NCBI GenBank assembly: GCA_913057825.1
Contig: CAJXOW010000038.1
Coordinates: 1 to 34,252, forward strand
Source of the DNA: an uncultured Balneolaceae bacterium
GTDB taxonomy: Bacteria; Bacteroidota; Rhodothermia; Balneolales; Balneolaceae
Reading direction: 5' to 3'
Length of the DNA: 34,252 bases
Shown: piece after piece, positions 1 through 7,283 of the stretch
Numbering within the stretch: position 1 is the stretch's first letter
Layout: each line of letters begins with the position of its first letter
Position numbers and translations under genes: made by a program
Notes under the pieces: model-generated
The model's input: only the letters and a program-made list of their open reading frames with translations
Databases searched by the model: none
What the model was told of the DNA's origin: nothing

Positions 1-809
1 AGTTCGTCAACCGTCAGTTGGGTTCGCCGGGATTCCAGGGTGGCCCACCCGGAGCAATAAGCGATTCTTTTATCTTTAATGTGAGATGCGAATTGAGTGG
101 AGAGAGCCGAACTCGGAGCGATAAGTATTTTCCCCTTGGCCGAATCACGCTCATAAGGTTCATATACGCCTAAATCGACATTGAACTCCTCGTAAACAGG
201 ACAAAGTTTGTAGCCGGCCCCGTGAATTTGTACCGATTCATTTAGCGGAGCCAGGATATGCATCAGCTCCTGTGCTTTTCCAAGATTGTAGGCTAAAAAG
301 AAAGGGGTATTTCCCTCGTCAAGTGCTTTGCGGGCAAAGGATCGAATTTGGTTGAATAGCTTTTCATGTGAAGGCCAACGGTAAATTGGAAGTCCGAACG
401 TGGCTTCAGTGACCAGGATATCTACATCAGTGGGACCATCAAAGCCTTCGGTTGCGGCGGCCGCCGGGGTTCGATAATCGCCGGTAAAAAGGAGATTGCC
501 TTCGTCAGATTCGATATAGATCATGGCAGAGCCAAGAATGTGTCCGGCCGGATAAAGGGTGATGGTGACGTGATCAAGATCCACAGACTCGTGGAATTCC
601 AGAGAGTTGACTTGATCAGGACCGCCGCGAAGTTCCATAAATCGGGCCGTAGGTAATGTGGCAAAGACTTTTTCTGCAGCCGGCCTCCTGGGCATATGAT
701 CCCCATGGGCATGGGATACGATTAAATGATCTTCTTCTTTACCGGTACAATCCATGCTTATCCGATAATCGGGCAGCCTGAGTCCGGAGCCTTGTTTATG
801 TATTCTCAC
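1..809 (-). CDS. MBL-fold exonuclease / mRNA 3'-end-processing-like hydrolase (partial)
   Basis: The reading frame starts with GTG at 809, one base after the stop of the upstream gene, and stays open to the left edge, so the C-terminus is missing (about 269 residues seen). The metallo-beta-lactamase signature SHAHGDH is at residues 32-38, followed by a GHILGSAM motif and a FTGDYRTP motif, which supply the usual two-metal ligands. The later segment with LVTEATFGLP and YNLGKAQELM resembles the COG1236 family, and particularly the exonucleases often found with ATP-dependent DNA ligase and a DEXH helicase. Those partners would lie beyond the left edge and cannot be checked here. The fold assignment is firm; whether the substrate is DNA or RNA is inference. 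It is probably the last gene seen of a terC / small membrane protein / nuclease transcript. Confidence 0.8.
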   Translation of the reverse strand, partial: MRIHKQGSGLRLPDYRISMDCTGKEEDHLIVSHAHGDHMPRRPAAEKVFATLPTARFMELRGGPDQVNSLEFHESVDLDHVTITLYPAGHILGSAMIYIESDEGNLLFTGDYRTPAAAATEGFDGPTDVDILVTEATFGLPIYRWPSHEKLFNQIRSFARKALDEGNTPFFLAYNLGKAQELMHILAPLNESVQIHGAGYKLCPVYEEFNVDLGVYEPYERDSAKGKILIAPSSALSTQFASHIKDKRIAYCSGWATLESRRTQLTVDE

Positions 810-810
810 C

Positions 811-1248
811 TTATTTACCGAGGTTTTGAACTATTCGATAGAACAGTAAAAACATAAACCCACCAAGTGACAGCATAATGGCACCCGTGATTCGAATATA
901 TTGTTTTATTTGCGAAATTGGCTGCTCGGAAATCAAGGGTTGAATTGCATCCCACCGGACCAACAGCGATCCAGCCAGGTAGATCATAAACAGGCACCAA
1001 AGCGAGAAAGCAAGTTCGATCAGGGAAAAGGGGAAGAAGGAAAGCAGGAGATTGGGAAGGGTAAAAGCGAGAAAATATCGTAAAAAGGTTCTAAAGCGGG
1101 GGGGTGGGGTATCCGGAGATGTTCGTTCTAAGAGGTACGAAGCGATTTTTTGGGTTTGATAAAAACAATAAAGTCCGCCGTAAAGTCCCAGCAAACCCAG
1201 GCTAAGGTAATAAACAGTGAACCATTTTACGGAGTAGGCACTCAACAT
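811..1248 (-). CDS. Small multi-pass membrane protein of unknown function
   Basis: I do not recognise the family. The 145-residue product starts at an ATG and has about four hydrophobic segments: roughly residues 9-29, 56-76, 78-98 and 118-138. Short polar loops separate them, including a proline-rich stretch (SPDTPPPRF) near residue 45. No catalytic or metal-binding motif is visible. It lies 46 bp downstream of the TerC-type gene and 1 bp upstream of the MBL-fold nuclease, all on the minus strand, so co-transcription is likely. The open frame, gene-like spacing and clear membrane topology support a real gene; the function is unknown. Confidence 0.6.
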   Translation of the reverse strand: MLSAYSVKWFTVYYLSLGLLGLYGGLYCFYQTQKIASYLLERTSPDTPPPRFRTFLRYFLAFTLPNLLLSFFPFSLIELAFSLWCLFMIYLAGSLLVRWDAIQPLISEQPISQIKQYIRITGAIMLSLGGFMFLLFYRIVQNLGK

Positions 1249-1294
1249 AGAGGAGATATTTGCAGTCCTTTATCTATTTTTAATAAGTGACATG

Positions 1295-2263
1295 TTATTC
1301 TTCACCAACCCATTCCGAGGTCTTTTTGGGTTCAGCTAATGGGTCCGAATCTTCTTTGGGCCAGATTAAAGAAGCAATTACGGAAGCCGATAATACGAGA
1401 CCGATAAATCCCAGTGCATAGACGGTTGGAATGTGATAAAATTCGGCAATACACATTTTTACGCCGACAAATGTAAGTATGGCGGCAAGTCCGTAGTGCA
1501 GATAGTGAAACAGCCGCATAATGCCGGCCATGGCGAAATAAAGTGCCCGTAAACCAAGTATGGCAAAAACGTTTGAGCTGTAGACAATGAAAGGATCGTG
1601 TGTAATGCCAAGAATGGCGGGAATAGAGTCGAGTGCAAAGACCACATCGGTGGTTTCAATCACAACGAGAACCACAAAAAGAGGAGTGGCTAGGCGTTTC
1701 CCCATCTTGTAGATAAAGAAATTGGATCCGTGGTAGTTTCTGGTTACCGGGATCATTTTACGGAGCAAGTTTATCACCGGATTTTTGTCGGGATGAACCT
1801 CTTTATCCTTCTTCATGCCCAGCTTGATCCCTGTGTAGATCAGGAACACACCGAATATGTAAATAATCCACTCAAAGTGATGGATCAGCGTGATACCTGC
1901 AAAAATGAATAAAAGCCGCATTACTAAAGCTCCCAGGATACCCCAAAAAAGAACCTTGTGCTGATATTGTTGATCAACCTTGAAATATTGAAAAATCAGT
2001 AAAAAGACGAAGATGTTGTCTACACTTAATGATTTTTCGATTAAATAACCTGCCAGAAAATCCAGGGCCACCTGGGTTCCCATATACCAGTAGATTCCGA
2101 AATTGAATATCAGGGCCAAAGCGATCCAGACTCCTGTCCAAATAATTGACTCCTTGATCCCAACGACATGGTCTTTTCGATGAAAAACGCCCAGATCAAG
2201 GGCAAGCATTAGCAACACGAAGATATTGAAGAGGATCCAGAGAAGTATGCTGTGATATTCCAT
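1295..2263 (-). CDS. TerC/Alx family integral membrane protein
   Basis: This is a 322-residue polytopic membrane protein of the TerC/Alx family (PF03741), whose members are linked to manganese export, metal loading of exported proteins, or tellurite resistance. Conserved acidic membrane motifs are visible: a SVDNIFVF motif near residue 80 and an ETTDVVFALDSIPAI motif near residue 203. Eight or nine hydrophobic helices are predicted by eye, and the hydrophilic C-terminal tail ends in EWVGEE. The length matches the Alx-type subfamily. In some bacteria related genes are controlled by a Mn-sensing riboswitch, but the 90 bp separating it from oxyR is short and I see no such structure. It probably heads the small minus-strand operon with the next two genes. 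The exact substrate is inference. Confidence 0.9.
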   Translation of the reverse strand: MEYHSILLWILFNIFVLLMLALDLGVFHRKDHVVGIKESIIWTGVWIALALIFNFGIYWYMGTQVALDFLAGYLIEKSLSVDNIFVFLLIFQYFKVDQQYQHKVLFWGILGALVMRLLFIFAGITLIHHFEWIIYIFGVFLIYTGIKLGMKKDKEVHPDKNPVINLLRKMIPVTRNYHGSNFFIYKMGKRLATPLFVVLVVIETTDVVFALDSIPAILGITHDPFIVYSSNVFAILGLRALYFAMAGIMRLFHYLHYGLAAILTFVGVKMCIAEFYHIPTVYALGFIGLVLSASVIASLIWPKEDSDPLAEPKKTSEWVGEE

Positions 2264-2355
2264 TAATAAGACCGAAGCTTCTTAAAATGCTTGAATAAAT
2301 GAAGCATAAAATAGAAAATTAATGATACAATACTTAAAGTGTTGTTGATTGCCTT

Positions 2356-3294
2356 CTATTCGATGAGCATGTGTTTCTCCTGGGTAGATATTCTTGAAGG
2401 CAGTTTACTTACAATATGATTTTTCAACGTTTTGATGAGCTGTTGTTTTAAATGTTTGCGACTATAGACTAATCTCACTTTTCGTTGGGGAATGGGATCC
2501 TTGAAATACCGTATGCATGCGTTGGGTGACTCGGCCTGTTCATTTTCATTAATCGCGAGATAGGGAAGTAAAGTTAATCCGAAGTTTTGTTCGACCAGTC
2601 GCTTGAGTGTTTCCAGGTTGCCGCTTTCAAACTGGATGGGCTGCTGGTCTTCGTTTTGATTGTTTAGCTGGCATAACTTCACCGTTTGATCCCTGAAGCA
2701 GTGTCCCTCCTGTAAGAGCCATACATGTTGATTTCTCAGGTCGTCGACTTGCAGGTATGATTTTTCGGCAAGCGGGTGTTCGGGGGATATGTACCCGACG
2801 AAAGGTTCGTAATAGAGCAGATGTTCAAAGTGGTGATTGGCCGTGGAAGGTGTGGCAATGATGAGGAGATCGAGCTGATCTTTGTTGAGTTTGTCGAGCA
2901 GATCTTCGGTTATGGATTCTTCTAAAACAAGGTTGACTTTGGGGTGCGAATCGGTGAAATCCTTGAGGAAACGTGGTATTAAATAGGGAGCAATGGTGGG
3001 AATAACACCGACTCGCAAGGTGCCGGAAACCTCACCTTCCTCGGCATTCAAGTTGGTTTGAATATCGTCGACCTTATCGATAATGGCGCGTGCCTTTTCG
3101 ATCAATTCTCGTCCTTTTTGAGTGGGGACTACCGGGTTGCGGCTGCGATCGAATATGGTGATGCCGACTTCCTCTTCCAATTTCCGGATTTGCATGCTGA
3201 GCGTCGGCTGAGTTACATAGCATTTTTCGGCTGCCGTGGCAAAATGCCGATGATTATCGACTGCAATGATATAGCGAAGTTGGGTGAGTGTCAT
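2356..3294 (-). CDS. oxyR: Hydrogen-peroxide-sensing LysR-type regulator OxyR
   Basis: This is a LysR-family activator of peroxide defence genes. The N-terminal winged helix-turn-helix (MTLTQLRYI, then YVTQPTLSMQIRKLE at about residues 26-40) is followed by the substrate-binding-like regulatory domain. With the ATG at 3294 as start (312 residues), the two cysteines of GHCFRDQ and VKLCQ fall at residues 199 and 208. These are the same numbers as the redox-active disulfide pair of E. coli OxyR, so this start is preferred over a TTG five codons upstream. The gene is read away from acyP across a 713-bp gap that contains an inverted-repeat element. LysR regulators commonly bind their own upstream region; no defined OxyR box was recognised. 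Confidence 0.94.
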   Translation of the reverse strand: MTLTQLRYIIAVDNHRHFATAAEKCYVTQPTLSMQIRKLEEEVGITIFDRSRNPVVPTQKGRELIEKARAIIDKVDDIQTNLNAEEGEVSGTLRVGVIPTIAPYLIPRFLKDFTDSHPKVNLVLEESITEDLLDKLNKDQLDLLIIATPSTANHHFEHLLYYEPFVGYISPEHPLAEKSYLQVDDLRNQHVWLLQEGHCFRDQTVKLCQLNNQNEDQQPIQFESGNLETLKRLVEQNFGLTLLPYLAINENEQAESPNACIRYFKDPIPQRKVRLVYSRKHLKQQLIKTLKNHIVSKLPSRISTQEKHMLIE

Positions 3295-4007
3295 ACCAAC
3301 TTTTTCCAATTAGTTTGTAAGTTAATATGGGATGTAAGCTTATTATACTGTTGAAACAATGGGTTCGCTGCAGTAAGGGTTTTACTATTTAAAGCAATTA
3401 TTAAACGAAAAAAAATTCCTGTCAACTACTACCTTTGACTTTTACCGGATTTACGAAATCACACACACAGATTAAAACGCCTTTTCTTGAATGCATGTTC
3501 TATAGTATACCGTTTCGTCAGTAAACTGTCGGTAATATATATTATTTCCATCAATTGGGTGGAAATTATTTGTATAATTTGAAGTCTTTGAAAGACCGGG
3601 CGGCGGTTCCGAAGCATAATAATTTTCTGGATAGCCGGCAGTAATAACGATAATCGTATACAGGGTCGGCCAACTGTTCAATGCATTCAACCGAAGAAAA
3701 GTATACGAGCAAGGAACCGCCGCCCGGTCTTTCAAAGACTTCAAATGGTGATCAATGGTAAAGCTGGTTACTCATAGTTGAAACGATAAAAAGATGTAAA
3801 ACCTTATGATAAAGGAAGAAGTGGTTAAAACAGCGGACGGGCGGTTCAGACGTATTAAGGTGTGCGGATATAATAGATCACAAAAACTTGATATGAGTTT
3901 ATAATTGTACGCCACTTAATCAACGCTGAGCGAGAAAAACTTTTGAACGGGCACTGCCTGTCTGCCGTTTTAACCATTTCCTGAAATGATCAACAAATAA
4001 TAAGCAC
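3295..4007. other. Divergent intergenic region oxyR / acyP
   Basis: These 713 bp separate the oxyR start from the acyP start and must hold both 5' regions. The middle (3577-3746) is the first inverted-repeat element, described separately. The flanks are AT-rich. A TATAAT hexamer occurs in the acyP-proximal part, near 3872, but without a convincing upstream partner I do not call it a promoter. No coding frame in the flanks looks real. A minus-strand frame over 3472-3744 is a by-product of the repeat. Confidence 0.5.
3577..3746. repeat. Long inverted-repeat element, copy 1
   Basis: Two arms, 3577-3610 and 3713-3746, are perfect reverse complements over 34 bp, around a 102-nt centre (3611-3712). 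The arm core reads GAAGTCTTTGAAAGACC then GGGCGGCGGTTCC. Two further copies occur at 10824-10987 and 26765-26927 in the same orientation. The centre carries ACGAT-A-ATCGT (3647-3657) and a pair TCGTATAC (3654-3661) / GTATACGA (3701-3708) that could form an inner stem. There is no transposase and no clear target-site duplication. It could be a MITE-like non-autonomous element, a REP/BIME-like palindrome, or a structured RNA. The structure is seen directly; the nature is inference. Confidence 0.9.
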
Positions 4008-4289
4008 ATGTCTGATATGACACGAGCACATATATTTATTGAGGGACGAGTTCAGGGCGTCGGATTTCGTCATTTTACTCGAAAAACGGCAGACAGTCAT
4101 GGGGTGAACGGCTGGGTCCGCAATCTTAGCGACGGACGAGTGGAGGCCGTGTTTGAAGGGAAAGAGGAACAAGTAAAGAAAATGATCGATGCTTGCAGGA
4201 AGGGGCCTCCGGTTAGCCGGGTGAATGAGCTGGAGGTAGAGTGGAAAGAATACGAGAATGAGTTCGAAAAGTTCAAGGTGACTTATTAG
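4008..4289 (+). CDS. acyP: Acylphosphatase
   Basis: This 93-residue protein hydrolyses acyl phosphates such as 1,3-bisphosphoglycerate or carbamoyl phosphate in the cytoplasm. The family signature GRVQGVGFR (residues 13-21) ends in Arg21, which binds the phosphate. The second signature, GWVRNLSDGRVEAVFEG (residues 35-51), contains Asn39, which positions the catalytic water. The length is typical. It starts a tight plus-strand cluster: the next gene begins 4 bp after its stop. Both catalytic residues are present, so it should be active. Confidence 0.95.
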   Translation: MSDMTRAHIFIEGRVQGVGFRHFTRKTADSHGVNGWVRNLSDGRVEAVFEGKEEQVKKMIDACRKGPPVSRVNELEVEWKEYENEFEKFKVTY

Positions 4290-4293
4290 CGAT

Positions 4294-4836
4294 ATGAATA
4301 AACGATTATTCATTGCCGTTGACTTACCGGATGAAGTGAATCGTACACTGGGAGAGTACGCGGAAGTCTTGCGGGATATCCACTGGTATAAACCCACTGA
4401 GTATCATTTAACGATAAAATTTATCGGGGATACCGAACAGGAACGCTTTGAAAATATCAAAGAGGTTCTGGGCCAAATCGAGCACCCGGTGTTCAGATTG
4501 AAGGTAAACCGGCTCGGGTATTTTCCGCCCGATCGTCATCCACGCGTGATTTGGGCCGGTTTTGAAGAATCGACCGCGTTGGATAATTTGCATCAAAAGG
4601 TGGAGGAACGTCTGTTCGAATTGGGAGTAGAGAAAGAGGATCGGGCGTTTACACCTCACGTGACGCTGGGTCGCAATAAAGACGTGCCGCGAAAGCGCGT
4701 GGAGAGTTATATTGAAAAAAGAAATGACATTTACATTCCGGATATTCCGGTCTCTTCCTTTATATTATATTCCAGTGAATTGTCGTCGGACGGGGCAGTT
4801 CATACCCCTGAAGAAACGTATTCGTTAATTGATTAA
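4294..4836 (+). CDS. thpR: RNA 2',3'-cyclic phosphodiesterase (2H family)
   Basis: This 180-residue member of the 2H phosphoesterase superfamily (formerly called 2'-5' RNA ligase, LigT/ThpR) opens 2',3'-cyclic phosphates on RNA ends. The opening MNKRLFIAVDLP is typical. The two HxT catalytic motifs are HLT at residues 38-40 and HVT at residues 122-124, in the usual spacing. The ATG at 4294 follows the acyP stop by 4 bp, and the following gene begins 15 bp downstream, so the three small genes are probably co-transcribed. Cellular substrates of this family remain poorly defined. Confidence 0.93.
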   Translation: MNKRLFIAVDLPDEVNRTLGEYAEVLRDIHWYKPTEYHLTIKFIGDTEQERFENIKEVLGQIEHPVFRLKVNRLGYFPPDRHPRVIWAGFEESTALDNLHQKVEERLFELGVEKEDRAFTPHVTLGRNKDVPRKRVESYIEKRNDIYIPDIPVSSFILYSSELSSDGAVHTPEETYSLID

Positions 4837-4851
4837 ACATTGAATAGCAAT

Positions 4852-5286
4852 ATGACATCAACCGATATGAAGATTGAAGGCAAAGAAATTACTATTCAGA
4901 CCCAGGGATTTTCAGATATCAAGAATATTACGGACCACGTTCGGAATTATGTAGAGGAAGTTGGAATTGATGAAGGAATTTGCAATATATTTGTAATTGG
5001 TTCTACAGCTACAGTGAGTACCATCGAGTTTGAGCCTAATCTTGTCAAGGATATGCAGGAGAAGCTGGAAGATTTTATCTCCAGGGATTCCACCACCCAT
5101 CATGGTCAGACCTGGGGGGATGACAACGGGTTTTCTCATATTCGTGCGACGTTTATGGGTCCGGGTATTACGGCCCCGGTGCATCAGGGAAAAGTGCTGC
5201 TTGGAACCTGGCAGCAAATCGTGGTGATCGACAACGACAATCGACCGAGGAACCGGCGGATATTTCTTCAAGTTATGGGGCGATAG
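4852..5286 (+). CDS. YjbQ family protein (UPF0047; secondary thiamine-phosphate synthase activity)
   Basis: This is a 144-residue YjbQ/UPF0047 protein; family members show weak thiamine phosphate synthase activity in vitro, with an unclear true role. It carries GSTATVSTIEFEP (about residues 46-58), a DNGFSHIRATFMGPG segment and LLGTWQQIVVIDNDNRPR near the C-terminus. The GSTA form replaces HTTA of the E. coli-type subfamily and resembles the version I recall from archaeal-type members, so it is probably a subfamily trait and not damage. An ATG at 4852 is preferred over an in-frame TTG at 4840. The next gene begins 4 bp after the stop. Confidence 0.9.
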   Translation: MTSTDMKIEGKEITIQTQGFSDIKNITDHVRNYVEEVGIDEGICNIFVIGSTATVSTIEFEPNLVKDMQEKLEDFISRDSTTHHGQTWGDDNGFSHIRATFMGPGITAPVHQGKVLLGTWQQIVVIDNDNRPRNRRIFLQVMGR

Positions 5287-5290
5287 GCGG

Positions 5291-6130
5291 ATGCTGAAAA
5301 CCATTCTCTGGATATTCTCAGGGCTTATTGCAATCTATGTGATCGTAGTACTGCTGCTTTTCACTATTCAAAAAAGGTTGATCTTTTCCCCCAATAGAAC
5401 CCTCTCGTATGATCCGGAAGATATCGGACTGGATTATGAACATGTAACATTCGAAACCCGGGATGAGGTAAAGCTTCACGGATGGTATATCCCACACCGG
5501 AACGCCAAGGCCACCGTCCTGTTTTTCCATGGTAATGCCGGGGATATCGCAGATCGAATGGATACGATTTTGCAGTGGCACCGCTTGGAGGTAAACTTTT
5601 TAATTTTTGATTATCGCGGATATGGCAAAAGCGAGGGGTCACCGTCAGAAAATGGTCTATATCGTGATGCTGAGGCGGCCTATGAATATCTGATAAAGCA
5701 TCAACAAGTAGACAAAGATCAACTAATCGTTATGGGACGATCGCTGGGAGGCGCGATAGCGGCCTGGCTGGGAGCCCACCGCCAATGCAGAATGATTATT
5801 TTGGAATCCACCTTTACATCGGCTCCAGAAGTGGCAGCTGATATATATCCGATATTTCCCGCTCGCTATTTGATTCGATATCGGTTTCAGGTCAAAAAAT
5901 GGGTGGATAAAATCCGTGTGCCCATTTTAATAGCTCACAGCATTGATGACAACTTGATCCCATATGCCCACGGAAAAGAACTGTATGATGTGGCTCATCC
6001 GCCCAAAAAATTTGTCAAACTTCGAGGGGCACATGCTAGTGCTACGATTGACAGCAGGGAAGAGTATGAAGAGGCGGTTCGAAAATTCCTTTATGATAAT
6101 CTTCCCCCGGCGGAGACTGACAGCGATTAA
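5291..6130 (+). CDS. Membrane-anchored alpha/beta hydrolase (BEM46/ABHD13-like)
   Basis: This 279-residue serine hydrolase has one N-terminal membrane helix (about residues 5-26), which probably tethers it to the inner membrane. The core shows an oxyanion-hole HGNAG motif (80-84), FDYRGYGKSEG (107-116), the nucleophile elbow GRSLGG with Ser151, an acidic residue in HSIDDNLIP (Asp219/220), and the catalytic His in GAHAS (His248). The architecture matches the BEM46/ABHD13-type family with unknown natural substrates, probably esters or thioesters. It ends the acyP-thpR-yjbQ cluster; 79 bp follow before the SDR gene. Confidence 0.88.
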   Translation: MLKTILWIFSGLIAIYVIVVLLLFTIQKRLIFSPNRTLSYDPEDIGLDYEHVTFETRDEVKLHGWYIPHRNAKATVLFFHGNAGDIADRMDTILQWHRLEVNFLIFDYRGYGKSEGSPSENGLYRDAEAAYEYLIKHQQVDKDQLIVMGRSLGGAIAAWLGAHRQCRMIILESTFTSAPEVAADIYPIFPARYLIRYRFQVKKWVDKIRVPILIAHSIDDNLIPYAHGKELYDVAHPPKKFVKLRGAHASATIDSREEYEEAVRKFLYDNLPPAETDSD

Positions 6131-6209
6131 TATTTGTTGATGTAGTCACAGAACACGATTTTAGGATCTGTCACCGCATGAAAATCAATCACTGAGAATT
6201 CAGGATTTT

Positions 6210-6974
6210 ATGAGACATATACTTGTTACGGGTACTTCACGGGGATTTGGTCAGCAAATTGCACTTAAGTTAGCTGATGAGCAAACCCATCTTTACCTGG
6301 TTGCCCGGAGTACGAGTCGCTCCACACGTAAAGCTATTCGCCAGAAGGGAGGGAATGCTACCGAATTTCAGCGCGATTTAACCGATTACGAGCAGTTGGA
6401 GAATCTGGTAAGTGTGGTGTTCTCTTCGTTTGATCCCGAAGATGCAGACTTCATTGGCCTGGTTAATAACGCCGGGACTTTGAATCCCATTGGACCCCTC
6501 GGCAAATATGAAGCAGAAGCCTATCAGAAGAACCTGGAAATCAATTTTGTAGCACCGGCGGTGTTGACTCATATGTTCGTCCAAAAAGTTCAGGATCTGC
6601 AGACACAAAAAAGAGTCGTGTTTGTTTCCTCCGGTGCTTCTCAAAAGCCGTATGAAGGGTGGTCTCATTACTGCAGCACCAAAGCGGGTATCGATATGTT
6701 GATGAAAACGGCCTGCAAAGAACAACAAAAAATGTCTCATCCGGTGAAGATGATTGGTTTTAATCCGGGTCGAATCGAAACAGATATGCAGGAGCTGATT
6801 CGTATGCAATCTGAAGAGGATTTCCCAGCCGTCCAGGATTTTATAGATGCCAAAACGGACGGGCGGACGGGCTCGGCCGAAGAACTGGCTGAAGTGTTGG
6901 CGGAATTGGTGACAGCCGAGGAGTTCCCAACCGGCCAGGTAGTTAATGGCAAAAAACTTATAACCGAATCCTAA
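6210..6974 (+). CDS. Short-chain dehydrogenase/reductase (sepiapterin-reductase-like)
   Basis: This 254-residue NAD(P)-dependent SDR has a Rossmann motif TGTSRGFG at residues 7-14, an NNAG motif at 86-89, and the catalytic Ser (SSGAS, about 140-144), Tyr154 and Lys158 (YCSTK). The VARS segment after beta-strand 2 and the C-terminal PGRIETDMQ segment recall the sepiapterin reductase/YueD-type subfamily, which reduces ketones or pteridine side chains with NADPH. Fold and catalytic residues are clear; the substrate is not. It is followed by a 309-bp gap before dnaE. Confidence 0.88.
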   Translation: MRHILVTGTSRGFGQQIALKLADEQTHLYLVARSTSRSTRKAIRQKGGNATEFQRDLTDYEQLENLVSVVFSSFDPEDADFIGLVNNAGTLNPIGPLGKYEAEAYQKNLEINFVAPAVLTHMFVQKVQDLQTQKRVVFVSSGASQKPYEGWSHYCSTKAGIDMLMKTACKEQQKMSHPVKMIGFNPGRIETDMQELIRMQSEEDFPAVQDFIDAKTDGRTGSAEELAEVLAELVTAEEFPTGQVVNGKKLITES

Positions 6975-7283
6975 CCCATCATCATAAGATGCCTTCAGAG
7001 GCCTGCCTCCGACGTTAGTCGGGACGGGCTCCGAATGCTATCGGGAACAAACTTCACTCTGTGGGGAAAAGAAGCAGAACACTGATGTAAACAGCGGTTC
7101 TCCTTTCCATTACTGATAAATAGAACCGGAATATACGAATCCAAAGGAGTGTCTCGGGGAACCGTAAACCATTTTGCCGTTTTGGAACCAGGGGACTTCA
7201 AAATTGAGGCTTTTATTTATCACCCCGACCTCCTAAATTGAATAGACTCTTCCATCGAAAATCCAGACTGACGAAATTTATTT
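6975..7283. other. Intergenic region before dnaE
   Basis: This 309-bp stretch contains no convincing gene. Just after the SDR stop there are two short adjacent hairpins: GAGGC-CT-GCCTC and CCGAC-GTTA-GTCGG (7009-7022). Neither is followed by a T run, so they are not obvious intrinsic terminators. The dnaE promoter should lie in the distal part, but no hexamer pair is convincing. Confidence 0.45.

Noticed and set aside
3295..3309. TTG start at 3309 for oxyR.
   Set aside because: The ATG at 3294 places both redox cysteines at the exact E. coli positions 199 and 208 and gives the normal N-terminus.
3472..3744. A 90-codon minus-strand frame whose peptide (AAVPCSYTFLRLNALN...) recurs in a 126-codon frame at 10599-10979.
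   Set aside because: The shared peptide is the translation of the inverted-repeat element. In copy 3 the same frame hits a stop in the centre, and the differences between copies follow hairpin pairing, not codon positions.
3577..3746. Integron attC site.
   Set aside because: The arms are too long and perfect, the core sites GTTRRRY and RYYYAAC are not recognisable, and there is no integrase or cassette array.
4852..5286. YjbQ protein read as catalytically altered because HTTA is replaced by GSTA.
   Set aside because: The GSTAxxxTIE form with a DNGxSHIRA segment is, as I recall, the normal version in the archaeal-type subfamily, so it is not a lesion.
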